DNA from: Tyto alba
Taxonomy: Eukaryota; Chordata; Aves; Strigiformes; Tytonidae
DNA length: 64,000 nt
Reading direction: 5' to 3'
NCBI RefSeq assembly: GCF_018691265.1
Contig: NW_024881316.1
Span: forward strand, 12,261,319 to 12,325,318
The notes beneath the pieces were generated by a model, which was given only the letters and a program-made list of their open reading frames with translations, did not search any database and had not been told where the DNA came from. The position numbers were made by a program, and so were the translations under genes. Below, piece by piece: positions 9,843 through 24,400 of this stretch. The stretch's first letter is position 1, and every line of letters starts with the position of its first letter.

Positions 9843-12800
9843 GTGAGTGCCGCTCCGCGCCCCGCCGGACCGCTGCTCCGGCTCCCTCCTCCCTCCCGCC
9901 TTTCCCCCCCCGCAGCCGGCGCTCTGTTTCCCCGCTGTTCCTCCTGTCTTTCCACGCCGCGTGTTTCCCGCCTCGCCTCCCCGCCGGCGCTGCCCGGTGA
10001 AACCCGCGGGGCCGCAGCAGCTGCGGGCGCGTTTCCGAGGAGGGGTAAAAAGCGCTTATAGAGCTCTGCGCGAACCGCTAGAAGCGTGCACGCAGCTGCG
10101 TGTGTATATGCCTACGCCGCGCACACACACGCAGATATTTGTACGTAGCTATAGGCGCGTGGCTGTAATTTGCAGCCTCGGGACGGGAGCGCGCTTCCAC
10201 GCTGCGGGGGCTGCGAGGTCACCCTCAACGCGCCCAAACGAAACGCGCCGCGGACCCGCCGCCCGCTTCGGCCCGGCCCGGCCCGGCCCGGCGCGGCCCG
10301 GCGGCTCGCCCCGGGACTGCGGGGCGGGGAGCCCCTCTAGCCGCCCGGCCCTCGGGTCGTTGTGTGTGTCCCGTCCCCCCCCCCCCCCCCCATCCCGTTG
10401 CCGGCGCGCAAGGCTGCGGCCCAGGCCCGGGCCCGGCGCCCTCGGCGGGTCGCGGGTGGGGCCGAGGGGGCGCCGCCGGTGCGGGGGTCCCCGCTTCCCG
10501 GCCCCGGCCCCTCTGGCTTCCTCCGCTCTCTCCGCAGGCGGCTGCGAGGAGGGCTTCCCGCCGGCCTCCCCGCCCGCCTCCCCCGGCGGCTCCCCGAAAG
10601 GCTCGAGGCCCGGCTCGCCGCTGCCCACGCCGCAGGCCCCGCGAGTGGAGCTGCAGGGCGCCGAACTCTGGAAGCGCTTCCACGAGATCGGCACCGAGAT
10701 GATCATCACCAAGGCGGGAAGGTAACGGGGCGACCCGCGGGGGCCGCCGCCCCGGCTCTCCTCCCGGGGCGGGGGGGGGGGCACATCAAAGCGGGCAAAA
10801 AACAGGGGGAACCCCCACCCCCCCCACCCCCCACCCCCCAGATTTACGAGGCAGGTAGATGGCGATAATTTTAGGTGGGCACGGGAGCATGCGGCGTTTC
10901 GGGTTTCCCCTTCATTAGGGCGAGCGAGGTCTGGGAGCGCCGTCTCCTTCGGAGGGGAAACTTTTCCCCTTTCCAGTGGATACACATGGTAAAAACCTGG
11001 GTAGTATAAAAGTATCTGAACTTATTAGAAATTACAAAAACATATTTTATTGAATCCATATGCTACCTTCTGCATTTTCAGAGAGGCTTTATTAATGATT
11101 GAAACGCGGTCTTAAACGGCACAAAGCAACGTTTGTCTTAAGAGAGTCCAGTCGGGGATTTTCTGTTTTATCTTACAGGTGCACTGAAATAACAGAGAAA
11201 ACTAGTTAACCGCAGTCAGGCTTACCCTCCTGCTTATTCAGAAATAACGGAGATAGGATTTTCCTTTCCAGTAACGACTTGTAATTGATTTTTTTAAAAT
11301 ATATGTATATATTTTTAGAACAGCAGCAAATACAGAATTAGCTGGAATGACTTTCAAGTTTATAAAATAGAGAAAAGTACCTTTCATTAGCTTGCAGTCA
11401 GCTCGTCACTAGGACGTTTCTTTTTTATTTTTCTTTTTGGCTGCAAGAATGAACTTTCTTCATAAAAGTCATACCAAACGTGAGTTAAGAAGTGCATTTT
11501 TGTGTTAAAACCACCTCATCGGTTAATTACTCCGTTTTCTCCGCAGAAGGATCTAAATCGTGAACTGTTTGTGGTGGTGGTATTTTTTTTTTTTTTTTTT
11601 TTTTTTGAAATTACCTTGTAGGTTCGTTTCTGCTTTCAATAAAGAAGTTTTACTATACCTTTCAAAGACAGAGTAGCTCTTGCACTTCACCTTTAGTAAG
11701 TTGCAGACAGGAAGTCCTGTCTCAATAAAGACCATATTGTTGGGTTACAGCATGGCACGTTGACTTTTATAACTGCATCCTTGCGGTGTTCTAATTGTAT
11801 CACCGTGGATTTAACTTTCTCATTTGCTGCTACAGAAATGATACATCATTTGCTGCTGTCAGTTGAAACTTCAGTGGCAATTTGCATTCCTGTATCGGTC
11901 TTCCTGGGTGGACAGTGGTGTTTGCACATCTCCAGAAATGTATTTCTAGCTGATACCTCAAACGGGCTTTAAATGCATGTACTGCTAAAGTCAGGTCTCA
12001 AAACCAAATGATTTAGTGTCTAACAATAAAGTTGAAATGATGTGGTAATAGCTGTACTCCCAAAGCGTATCCCAAAACATACGAAGCATTGTTCAAGTAA
12101 ATGCACTTTAGAAATCTGTTTTGACATATCGAATGGGCCATTTCATGGCTATGTAACTATAATCGTCCAAAAGGACTCTGTAGGCTAAAAGGAGGAACGA
12201 GAAAAATCCCACGAACCGGTTACTTTTCCTAAACAACCATTCCCGAGTCTGTTTCATATTAAACATGACCTCTCTCTTTCTGTGTTCAGGCGGATGTTTC
12301 CCGCAATGAGAGTGAAGATCTCAGGTTTAGACCCACATCAGCAGTATTATATTGCTATGGATATTGTGCCAGTGGATAACAAAAGATACAGGTATGGTGA
12401 CTTTAAGGCAAAAAACATATGATGCAAGTCATAGGGGGCTTGGCTATTGGAAGAAAACATTAACACTATATAAATTAGCAGAATGTCGTGTTTAACTCTC
12501 CTTCAGATTCCTATTTTCATCCAGTGCCTTTTAAAAAAATAAATTGTGCCAAGTATGCAAAAACAACGAAAATTTCTGTTGAAGCTCTTTATATGTTTGC
12601 CTTATGTGCTGTGGGCAGATGCTCAGGTTTTGGCTTTCAGAGAGTGCAGTTCTAGTGCAGTCAGGAAGTGTTATCATATTTTATTCCTCATCATGTCAGT
12701 GGGAATTATTTCCTATTAACAAATAAATACGAAAATGCACATTTTTTTCTAGTGTTAAATGGCAGTAATATTAATAACATTAATAGCATTGATATCTGAT

Positions 12801-15800
12801 TTAATGACACATAAGCTCTCTCATCCTTTAAACTGATGTGTGATTTAATATAAAAGCTGGTTATCACGCAGTTATTTGGTCGCTTAGATTCTTAAAGGGT
12901 AATGTTTCTAATTACTGTTTTTTAAAGAATTAATGGCATTATTATCTGGAGAATAATGCGAGGAACAGAAGTAGTTGTTCTTCAGATGTTTAAGAATAGG
13001 AGTTACGTGCTGAAACTCACTATTGCGAGGGCAGTTGCGTTTCAGGGGAGCCAGCTGAACTCTGCTGAAACCACTGGTCCTGCGGAAATGTTTTCAGGAT
13101 CAGGCCCGCAGCAGTTATTCTTGTGAGTTGTAGACGTTTTTTAGGTCTTGCTTTATAGATGCAATCCCATGCTCCGTAGTAGCCGGGAGGAGCCTGGCCA
13201 GGCAGTTCAGGTCCTTACCAACTGCTGGTTTGGTTCTTTTGACCCTATACTTAGTATAATGTAGGGAAAACCGCTGCAGATTTAATTGTAGAACTAGGAA
13301 TATTCCAGACTAAGACTAAAAGGTTGGTTCTGCAGGAATGCTGCCTTGTTTCCTAAGCAGACGCTGCCCTATGTTTTTTGCATGTCCTTACCTCACTGAC
13401 TGCAATTTTGCCCTTTTCTCATGTGGCGTGTAAGGCATTTCTTAGGACCATTTTAGATTTTGTGGTTTTCAACAAGGTGCGGGTACCAGTGCTGAGGATG
13501 TCCAGTACATACAGTCAGGGGAAGCTTTTCTGACTGTACCATAGCGAAAAAATGCTTTTTTTATTTGGACCAGTGCAGTGCGGCTCAAATGAAAGCGGTT
13601 TTCTTGCTTTGTGTTGCATGTGTGCATTTACTTAGCAATCTAAGCATATTGTTCCTAGAAGGTCTGAGCAATTCCTTAATTCATAGAAAAAGCGAGGTAA
13701 TTATTGCAAATGGAATAAAAATGTTAATACTAAAAATTAAACACAGTTGTATTGAATACGAGTTGTTTAAACCTCATTTCATTTAAAATAAATACAGTCG
13801 TAATGAGCTGTACTGTCTACCCAGTGTAATAGGTGATGCGCAGATAACTGAAGTAACAACAAAAGTTGTATGAAGGGCAGTATTTTCTTAGTTGGCAAAC
13901 TTACATTTCTGTAATCATGTAATCACGCCTTTAACTTTCCTGCTAAATATTAATGTTTCACATGTTTTACTTGATTCCACTTTTCATTCTTTGCTGTGCA
14001 ATCTATGATTTTTTTTGTCACTGCTGACATTTTAACTTTGGCTGTTGGTGTGTCTTTACAGACTGTCTTGCAGATCTTTAGATTTGAAAGATACAGCAGC
14101 ACTCACATATGGAGTCTAGTCTTTGTCACAACAGATAGCAAAACTAAATGGAAACAAAGAAAATTACAGCTAGGTCTAGATTTCTAGCAAAATTGGACCT
14201 TGTAAATATTTGGAAGCTGAAGCTGTTGCTCAAAATATTTTCTGTGTATTTATGGCTTTATTTACTTCTGTAGGGAAAACATGTATTTAGTATAAACCAA
14301 CAAATATAAAATAAATTAAAAATGTTACAACAATTGACTGTGTGATCTGGGGTCAAGAATTTATCTCCAGAAGAGATTTTCACTACCATTCTAGATCTTA
14401 GTTTTACAGCTTGATATGGATTGTACGGAGCGATGCATGTATTGGATCACTTTCATTTCCAATTATGTTGTTTGCCTTGCTCTAGTAAGGAACTGAATTG
14501 TACAGACAAATGATAATGTCTTTCTTGGTTTTGTTAAAAAATATAGCTGAATTACTGGCATTTTATTGTACTTGAAAAAAATACATTGAAGTTTTTAGTT
14601 AGTGCTTTTTAGATTGCCCTGTGAAATGTCTGCCTTCAAAATAAGTTTTCTACCAAAGGAGACACTATTTTTATTAGAAAATGACTCTGTCAGCATTGGC
14701 CTATCAAAAGAAATATGGGCTGTGTTTTTTCCATTTTTAAGGCTTTCTGCAATGCTATTCAAGAAAATTAATACGATCTTGCAGAAATAGCAAGAGCGTA
14801 GTTTGTCATAGTTTCATTATTTTTCCCAATCATAATGTTCTTTCCCTTCAATAGCTTTATTTATAGATGCTTACATTACACTCAAAATGTTAAATCTTCC
14901 AAATATGGAATTACTACTCAATTTGATAAATGAAGGGCTACGGTCTTCCCTGTTTGCTGATGCCTGATCAGAGCAGGGCTCTAGCAATCAATGAACTGAC
15001 ACGAGCTTGAAGCTCAGTGTAGATATGTGGATACTGGTGTTCAGGCTGTTGCTGATTTTAAGGCGGCTAAGGTCAGATCAGAGTGTGGATTTTAACCTTA
15101 CTTTAAAAAATTAACATTTATTGTTCTTTAATGTTTTGTTAATTGGTGGGTTCTTGCTGTATGTATGGGCCTTAATTTATGAATACTGAATGGATCTGAT
15201 AAATGATTTTGGGTTGGTTATGGGTATTTGTTTCCTTTTAATAGGTATGTTTATCATAGTTCCAAGTGGATGGTGGCTGGTAATGCTGACTCCCCAGTAC
15301 CACCTCGTGTTTATATTCACCCCGATTCACCAGCCTCCGGGGAGACGTGGATGAGACAAGTGATCAGCTTCGACAAACTGAAGCTTACCAATAATGAGCT
15401 GGACGATCAAGGGCATGTAAGTACTTGCTCTTCTGTGGTATTATATGTAGACACATTGCTCAGTCCTGAAAGACTCTGACGTACAGCTTCAGGGTGCCAG
15501 AAATAGGCTTGACTTTTCAAACCTGTTTTGGAACTTTACTGTCCAGATCTAAAATCTGCTTGCTTTCTGTTCCGATAATTAACTGCTTATTAGAGCCTGC
15601 TGTTTTACTCCCCCCTCAAAAACAGAACTCCTTCTGCAAAGTAAGACTTTACAAGGCTAAATTGCCTAATACGAAGGGGCAGAATTGCTCTCATGTTTTC
15701 CCACCGAGTGCGTTACTTGCAACTTCTGCTCCGATCAAAAACGGCGCTTAAATTCACAAGTGGCTAGAAGAAACATTAATAGTGTGTAATAACTTCATGT

Positions 15801-18800
15801 GAATAAAAATACACTTAAGTATTTTCTTAACCTAAACATTTGTATGAAATCCCATGAGGTGTTAATAATTGCAGTCAAAAACGAACAACATGGGAGCTGG
15901 GTTTGCTCTGATAATGATTTATTACATACCTTATGAAGCAAGACCCTTTCACAGCTGAGGCTCATTACTTCTGAAAAAACTGGCGAAGACGTATGCAGTA
16001 TGAGTGTTCTGTTTGCAAGTTCTAAATTGTTTAGTTATGACATTATCTAATGTGACAAAATGTGTTATGTTAATATTTCCTTTTCTCTTCAAAACTGTTG
16101 AAACATGACAGATGTAAGCCAGTATCTTTCCAGCTATCCCTAAAATAGTTTTACTTGACACCTTAGGAAATAATTAAAAAATGAGGATTGTTTTTAGTCA
16201 GGGTGAAGTCTTTAATTTTGCAGAATCCTGTAATAAATGGCAAATGCTGGCTTCCTTTCAGAAGGAGCACCGAGTTCCAAGTGGTAGAGTTTTAAGATGT
16301 TGGAGGCAAGTTTTGAGACAGGATGTGGATTCCATTGTCCTTAACATAGCCCAAGTTATTAACCAGGATACTTTCGCCTTCATGGAAGGGGAGTGAAAGA
16401 AAATGTACCTGGCACAGAGTACAAAGATACTATATGCATCTTTCAGTATCGTTGTAACTCTGTGACATTAAGCCAGGTATTTTGTCAATACATAGTCCAA
16501 GTTTAAGTATGAGATTTTTTTTTTTTTCCCCCTGTTTATACTTGCAAAGGAGGTTAACATGAGAGTCTGGTCAAATTGTGCAGGAGCTACAACTGTTGTG
16601 TTACAGAGTCAGGAGTACAGGAGACTGGCTGGACTGAGCCAGCGAATGTGGTAACAAGGGTAAAAAGCCTCCCTTCCATATAATACTATTCATAATTTTA
16701 CCATGTTATTCCTTAAAAAGAATATGGGGGTATTCACATCTCTTAAGTTAGCAGTGCTTTTCTTCAGGCTTGTAAGAAAAATGTCTTATATCGCTTCTTT
16801 CCAGAATTACAGTTACGGGGTCTCATTTGGCAGTGCCTGTTTGAGTTAAGGTTAGCACACGTAGTTCCGTTAGTTTCCCCAGCATTCATGTATTTGCGAC
16901 TCTTCTCGAGTGGGAATTGCTTTCTCTGAGTCCTGAGTCTCTTGGAAGGGCTTTAAAAAGTGAAGCAGATGCAGATGGGTAAAATGTCGCTTTTCCAACG
17001 GAGAGCAGGCCGGCTGGTTTTTGTACTCACTCATTTCAGAGGGGTGATACATGAGTACTGTGGTCCACCCGTGCACTTGCAGTCACAGACTGCCCTGTGA
17101 TAAAATCTCGGCTATGTAGAGAAGTGTATTGCTGTATTTTTCCATCCCAGATCTTAGCTTTGTTTTTATTCTGAACTGGAACCTGTGTAGTGTACACAGC
17201 ACACCATTATTCATAATGTGGGGGGATATAAATTTTCTGATCTTTAGTTAAGTGTTTCGATTTGAAAACTAGTGAAGCAAAGCCCTAGTGCAGTGATTTG
17301 AGACACATTGAACTGATTCAGAGCTATGGCAGCACCCCTCCTCCCCAAAATGGAAATTTAAGTATTAAAATAAAAGGACAAAAGAAGGATGACTGTAAAA
17401 TAATTTCGTATTTCTCAAATCTGGGAAATTGCAAACATGTCATTCATAATTACCAGAAAAGGCAAAAGCAGAAAGCAGAAAAGTGTCTCTTCCAATGGGT
17501 ACATTTTTTCTTTTAAAGCTATGGTAGTGTGGAATGCTGTATTGAAAAAGCTATGTAGCCTCTGAATGCCTCCAGCAATAATGGAAAACGAATAATCATA
17601 TTTTGTGATGAATATAAAAAACAATTGTTTCTCATAAGCAGGAAGGAACCATATTTTTCAAGAGGGTACCAGGGGAGGGATGGGGGATTAGAAGAGCTAG
17701 GGGTCAAGGCCGTACTGTCCTTCGAGTATTTGTTTTTACACCAAGTGTTCTGATTCTCCCACTCCTGTATGGGAGATGGGGTATATTTCAGATTACTGGA
17801 AAGTTAGGGGTTTTTTCCCCTCCTTCTAAGGCAGAATGGCTCAGAGAAACTTTGGTGGGGTCTCTACGCTCTGCCATCATTCCTCGAGTAGTTCAAGTAG
17901 TGTTGGGCTTTAGCTGTTGTTCTTTGGGTCTGCTTTCTGTGCTGTCTTGTTCTGGGGCTTTAATCCATGTTGAAATTGTTCCTTTATTCTTCCTGTGCTC
18001 CTTAGAGGTGTAAGCTTTTGCAGAGTTTTTGTGTTAAAATCCCAGGGCTAGGTTTTGATCTTGGAGGTTTTGAGGTAGAGAGCTCCGTAAGATCAACTTG
18101 GAGCCCTTTTTACCTATTCCAGAGTATTAAGTCTCAGAATCAGTGAGAGGAGGGACAATGGGGACAGTATTTGCAAACAGATACTAAATAAGTATTCCTG
18201 TACAGTTATTTATATTGTGGTAGTAGTTCATGGCAGCCAGCTCCCCTTGCATTGCGTTGGCCTGGGATTAATTTCTTGTGAAAGGAGATCGGCCATCTCT
18301 TAAGACGACTTGCTCCACTGCTTGAGTGTTTTCTGGGCTGCTTGCTGCTATTTTCATCAGTATTCTGAGTGGGAGTTTGTGACGACGTAATTTTACAGTG
18401 CTGTTCTGAGGAGAGATTTTGAAGTACATCTGCACGTAGGACGCTCTCCGATACATGGGTTCCACTTGCAGGCTGAGGAGAGCAAGCAAAATTTGTAAGG
18501 CTATGATTTCCTTGTGTGTTTTTTGATCTCAAAAGGGAGTCCCAGGGTGAATTCCCTACTTTGGGAAGATTGTGTGCTTATAGAGGCATTAAGGCCTGAT
18601 GGCATCATTAAGACTCACATACTTTGGCGTTTGTGTCTTTCATCTGAGTTGTAAGGAAAAGTAAACCTGCATTTTGCAGTTGACACTGAGAAGTGCATCG
18701 TCTGGCTGCTCTTTGTTAATGCCTCTCATTCCTCTCATCTGTGGAGTAAGTGCTGCATTGTAAAAGCAGTTTCCCCCTCCAGCTGGTTAGAGCTGGCTGA

Positions 18801-21464
18801 TTTTTCTATTTTGAATCAGTTTGTAATCTGAATTTCAGTAGAAGGGAAAAGTCAATATTTTTGATGCTATTTCTATGCTTTTCAACTGAGTATTTTTTGA
18901 TGCAGAGGAACATCTTTTAACTTTTAGTGAAAATGAGGCTGTTAGCGTGTTAATTGTTCCTTGGTGGTTGTTTTTTTTTTTTCCCCATTTGAAAAGTGGG
19001 GTGAGGCTGGAAGTGGAGGCGGAGTGTTACTCTGCCCAGACTTGGCTCCGAGTAGCAAGCTCTGCTTACAGTCAATGGGTAGTTATATGCTCTTGTCACA
19101 GTGAAAAGCTGGGAAATATCAGCATTTGCACTTGCAATTTTTGTCTTTGTGAAGAGGGAATCTATGCTTCTTGGCCCCCCGCACTTCCCTGACTGCAGAA
19201 AGCCCAAACACATGGACTTTGCAGGGAGGAGAAAGGAGGATTTTTGGCAAAAACAGCAGCAAGGTGAGGACCGTGCTGCTGGTGGGGAGACGAGTGTGTT
19301 GTCTGTGCACCACCGAGCTGCCAGAGCATTGGCATCTCCCCCACAAAAGGGTACGGGGCTCCTGTGTGTTCTGGCTGTGATGGTTGTGCCACGGTGGTGC
19401 CCAAGCTCATGGTCAGCTCTGAGGCCTCATCACAGCAGCATCTCTCAAAAGGCATATTACAAAGGTAATCCCAGCTCTGTGTGTCTGCAGGTACTTTAGC
19501 CAACTTTGCTCTGTCAGGCTGTTGCAATTTATTCCCCTACAAAGTATTTTGGTCCTGTCCTTTGAGGGATTTGTAGAGAGAGGTTCCAAACTTGTTCTGG
19601 TTGGGGTTTTGGATTGTTGGCTTTTAAGGGTACGAAGGGAGAGTCACTGTTTCTTCAGATAAACTGTTAGATTCTATTTGTGCTGTTAAATTTGCAAGCA
19701 CTGCGTAATGAAAAGCCAGAATCTCATTTTCCTTAGCTTTTTCTTCACAGTAACTTTAGGTGATACTTGGAATAATAGAGCTAAATGGTTTTCAGAATGG
19801 GTGTTGTATATCCTTCTCCTTCTATGTCCTGTTTTCATAGTGTTGCTCTTCAATTCACCAGGGCTCTGCAGTTATGTAGTATTTATTTAGAACTCAGAGT
19901 CCTGATCATTAACAAAGATCCCATTGTACAAAGTACGGTACAAAATCAAGAAAAAGCAAAATCCTTGCTATGAATTTGCTGATCGTGTCAGCGCAGGCAA
20001 TTTCAGTATAGCACAGAGCCAAGCCAGGTTGCTCTTAAGAGATGACAAGGATCAGTTAGCTGTAATAGCCACCCAGATAAGGAGTGGGAGGTGTTCATCT
20101 CCATGTTGCTGTGACTTCACTTGTTCTGATACATGAGCAGAGCTGCTTGTGGCTGCCTGGGTTAGCATTGCGTACGATCGAGTCCACGGTGTAGGCAGGA
20201 GGTGGTTTGCACCGCCGAGCTGATGGGGTGATCAGGGTGGGAGCGGAACATGGCACGCGCAGGGGCACCCAGGCAAATGGCAAGGTGCACAATAGTGATG
20301 GGTTTGAACAGTGAAACAGAGCTTTCCTTGGTCATTTTTTTTGTTACACCAGTACCTCCTCTGGTATCACTGGGTGTTCACAGGAAAACGGGGTCAGGAA
20401 TGTGCTGTCCTCTCTACATTTTCATTTTGTAGATCTTTGCCAGGGGAGAACCGAAAAGAGTGTTGTGAAAGAGGATACACGCTTGCCTGATAAAAATCTT
20501 GCTCTGTGCAAGATTTCAGAAACTGGGAAAAGACTTCATATGAGAGCATCCATAGGGCACTCCCCGAGCAAATTAATTGGAGCTTGTGATGTCATTGTCA
20601 AAACTTTACTTGCAGGCTAATAAAAGCCCTGATTATCCAGAAACTTGGCTTATCCAAAATGGGGTCATGTCATCTGGCCAGGACCAAGGGTATTAAACTA
20701 GCCAAACTGTAGTTTATCCAAATGAATGTAATGTCCTCTATGTCATTTGGATGAATGAACTTCCACGGTGTCTGGCACAGGGGCTCGGTCAAGTGCCTGA
20801 GCACATGCACATTCTGAGGCTACTCAAGGAGCAGGAAATTAAAAAGCTTCCCCTGAATGTTGATTAGGGGTTCCACAGGCCAGTAGCCATAGGACTATTT
20901 ATTTATTGAGTTACTAATTTCTTAGGCCTTCCAACAATAATAGTTGAGCTTCCAATTATTTATTTTCTTGAAATCTTATATTTTAGTAGTGGTTAGCTGA
21001 AGTGGAGTAAAATAGAGGGAAAATTCTGTATTTTAAATCTTTAAAATCTGGAAGCAGTACCAAGAGGTATTTTTGTGTTTAATTGTAGGCACTATGAATT
21101 CATATACTACTTGTTTATTCTTAATTGAGCTTTTGTATGCTAGGAGGGGTTTGTATATTGATATTATTTATATATATTATAAATGTAGGGTTATTAACAC
21201 TTTAGAGTTTGGGATTTTGGTATTACATTACTCTTAAGTTTTTGCTTTTTTGGAGTGTGAGAGTCTCAGTTTGTGGTCAAAACAAGGTATGTTTCCAGCC
21301 CTCAGGATATCAGGAAAAAAATTGCTCCAAACATATCCTGAAGGTTCCAAAAACAAAAGGCAGATGCTGCTGCTGCTGTTTATTTTGTTAGATCAAATCC
21401 AGGCTCCAGTGGAAAAAAAAGTGACAAAACTTCCCTAATTCCAGTGGGACCAGGACTTCAATCC

Positions 21465-21498
<34 letters not shown>

Positions 21499-24400
21499 AG
21501 CCAGTATCTGAATTTGGAGCTTGTGAGTTGTAATCTAAATGCAATAGCATAAATGCACAGGGATTAGACTACTGTAATAAGAGTCTTCAGAGGTTAAAGA
21601 AAACATTTGATTTCCAGTAAGTGGCATGGTAAACACATACCATAATCTGTTCCAAAAAGCTATTAGTCCTGAAACGGCAGGGTGTCCTTTCTAATAAATG
21701 TTATCTTTTTCCTTCATGACTGCATAGATTATCCTTCACTCTATGCATAAATATCAGCCTCGTGTCCACGTCATCCGAAAAGACTGTGGAGATGATCTGT
21801 CACCCGTCAAGCCTATCCCTTCAGGAGAAGGGGTGAAAGCCTTCTCCTTTCCAGAGACAGTTTTCACAACTGTCACAGCATACCAAAATCAACAGGTAAC
21901 TTGGGCTTTCTGCTTAGTACTTTACAGGCTTTTCAGAGTAGACAGGGAAGTCAGAGATGGGAGAAAAGTGGATACTTTGATTATACCCCTTATTAAAAAG
22001 CACTGTCTAAACCCTTTTCATATTACAAGTAGATTTCACTAGTAGTATTGCAGCTGCGCCTAGGGGCTACAGCTGAGACTTTAGGCCATGTGGGCTGGAT
22101 GCTGCATGTAAAAAGTCATTCTTATTTTGGAGATCACACAGTCTAATTAGCAATGTTAATGGCATCTGAATTATAAATACACCATTGAAACACAAAGCAA
22201 AGAGGAGTCTAATTTTTAAAGGTGGTTTTGTAACTTTAAGTGTAGATACATGTATGGATAGAATTTTTAAAGCACTTTTATTCCTGACTCCAGTGATTTC
22301 AAAACTCCCAGGACCTTAACAGAGAAGTTGAGGTCTGAAGAAAGTTGCAGTCATTTTCGTTTACCGCATTCAACATATATTATTAACTGCAATTTTTCTG
22401 GGTCCACACAGATTCAAAGTCAAAAAGTAAGAGCAGGCTGTGTGATTCCAGTGTTTGGCTCTTATTACCACTTCTTAAGTATTAATATACATAGTGACAT
22501 CATAGTGTTGTGACATTTTATTAATTCCAGGTAAATTACTGCAGCTATATTTTGGGAAATTATATATGCCTTGCTATCTTTACAAAGAGAAGAGCAGGAG
22601 AGCCATGTAAATACTGAAATATAATTATTTGGTGCGTATCCCATTTATTTAAATAAATTAGAAGTATTTAGTGGGGATTTCTGTTTTTTTTTTTTTTTTT
22701 TACAGAAGACAATAGCCTAGAGATAATCCCTCTTTTCACATTTCCTTCTTGACCCGTACAGAAATAAAATTTAATTTAAATTTTATTGCAGTTAGGCAGT
22801 ATACTCTCTTAGGTGAAGAATGACATTTGCCAGAAAATTTTTCTCAAGAATTCCAACCTGCCATTTGGTAGCATCAAATACCTACTAGCTTCTCTGGGGA
22901 TTTGCAAAAATAATGATCAGAAGGCTGGCCCATGTTTTGCTGTGTTTCAGGATGACTATCTTAAACAATACAAATGCGAAGATGTTTCTGCTCCACTGTT
23001 GGCTTAATTCTGTCAGGAGAGTCATGCTATGTGTTACTTAGCTGAATTTGCAGGTAATAATTTCTCTAATCATATTCACAGATAACTCGTCTGAAGATTG
23101 ACAGGAATCCATTTGCCAAAGGCTTTAGAGATTCGGGACGTAACAGGTAGGTGTTGGAGAAGGAGGTGGGCTTGTTACTACTTATGGAATTGATTTTGTG
23201 AAGGTTGGTCGAAGGGAATACTTATATTTACAGACAGATTAGTCTGAGGACTCAGACTCCTTGAGGGGGCACTTTCCCAGTAAGGTTCTCTGTGGTGGGC
23301 TCCTGTTCCTATTCCTCTGACCATCTAGGTCTAGAACGGGTTGGCACTCGGCTTGACTCATGTACTCAAGTTTCATTTTGGTGGAAGCAGCAGCATACCG
23401 TGAAGGCTTCAAATGGAATTAATGCATACTGAGGTCTGTGATTTCAGACTGCTCCTGAAATCTCTTTCTGCTGGCTGGAGACACAAATTGCAGATACCAG
23501 TGTCAAACTATAAGCCCAGGTTCTTTTGCATGTAAGTGGCACTTAGTATGGATTAATGGCTCATTGTTTTCTCTTAAAGGGGGAGAAACTACGTGGCCTA
23601 GTGTAGCAACCTTATGTCTGGTACACTTGCCTAGGAGGTGGGAGACCTGGGTTCAAGTGTCTCTTTAGCCTAAGGAGTTTTAAATCCACTTCTTGGGTGA
23701 ATGCTTTTCCTACTAGGCTATAGATAACCTTGAAATGAGTCTGGTTTCCACCTCTTCTGTTGCGGTTGGACTGATTAATTGCTTGTTCTGTCTTCATCCA
23801 TGAATCTTGCAAAATAACAGTGAGGAATCTGAGTAGTGCAAAGTGGAGGCGTAGGTCTAGGCCTTGCTACCAGTACTGATGAAGTATTTTATCCAAAGAC
23901 TGTTTAATGCAAAATACTTAAGCCTGTTATGAATTGTATGTTAAACCATTTCAGCTAAAAAAGCAGCATTTAATTGGTGCGTATTCTACATCGGTTCCGG
24001 TGACCACATTGCGTTTGGTGTCTACAGCTGCTATATTTATGACCTAGCCTTTCAGAGAAGGGAGCAGTGTGTGCTAGTAGGAATGCTCAGAGAGTATCTT
24101 CTGGTAGCTGCTTTATTCAGCTTTTCTTTTAGCAGAGGCTACAGCATTAAAGCCTGCTTTGTGCTTCTACCGCAGTTACATAAATGCTGAGACTGGAGAG
24201 CAAACAAGAGTAGTTTTGAGAAGATGAACAGTTACAGAAGGGATGGGGTAGTTGTAAGGATTTACAGGAATTCACTGCATCTTTTCAGTTTATGCTCTGT
24301 ATTTGCTGCCTCCTAAGATTTTTGTCTTCTAGCAAGAGACAATTGGCCATGCTCTGTCCTGGGGCCTGGAAGGCATGCCCCAGGCACCTCCATAAATAGA

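Noticed and set aside
9131..9955. 274-codon minus-strand open frame opposite TBX18 exon 1
   Set aside because: It is the mirror of the CAG, GCC and GGA repeats (poly-Leu, poly-Gly, poly-Pro). The plus strand is clearly the real coding strand.
10149..10985. 278-codon minus-strand open frame over TBX18 exon 2
   Set aside because: It is an antisense shadow of GC-rich sequence crossing intron boundaries, with no domain.
23595..23765. Functional tRNA gene
   Set aside because: Only a B-box-like string is present. No cloverleaf with anticodon arm and acceptor stem can be drawn.
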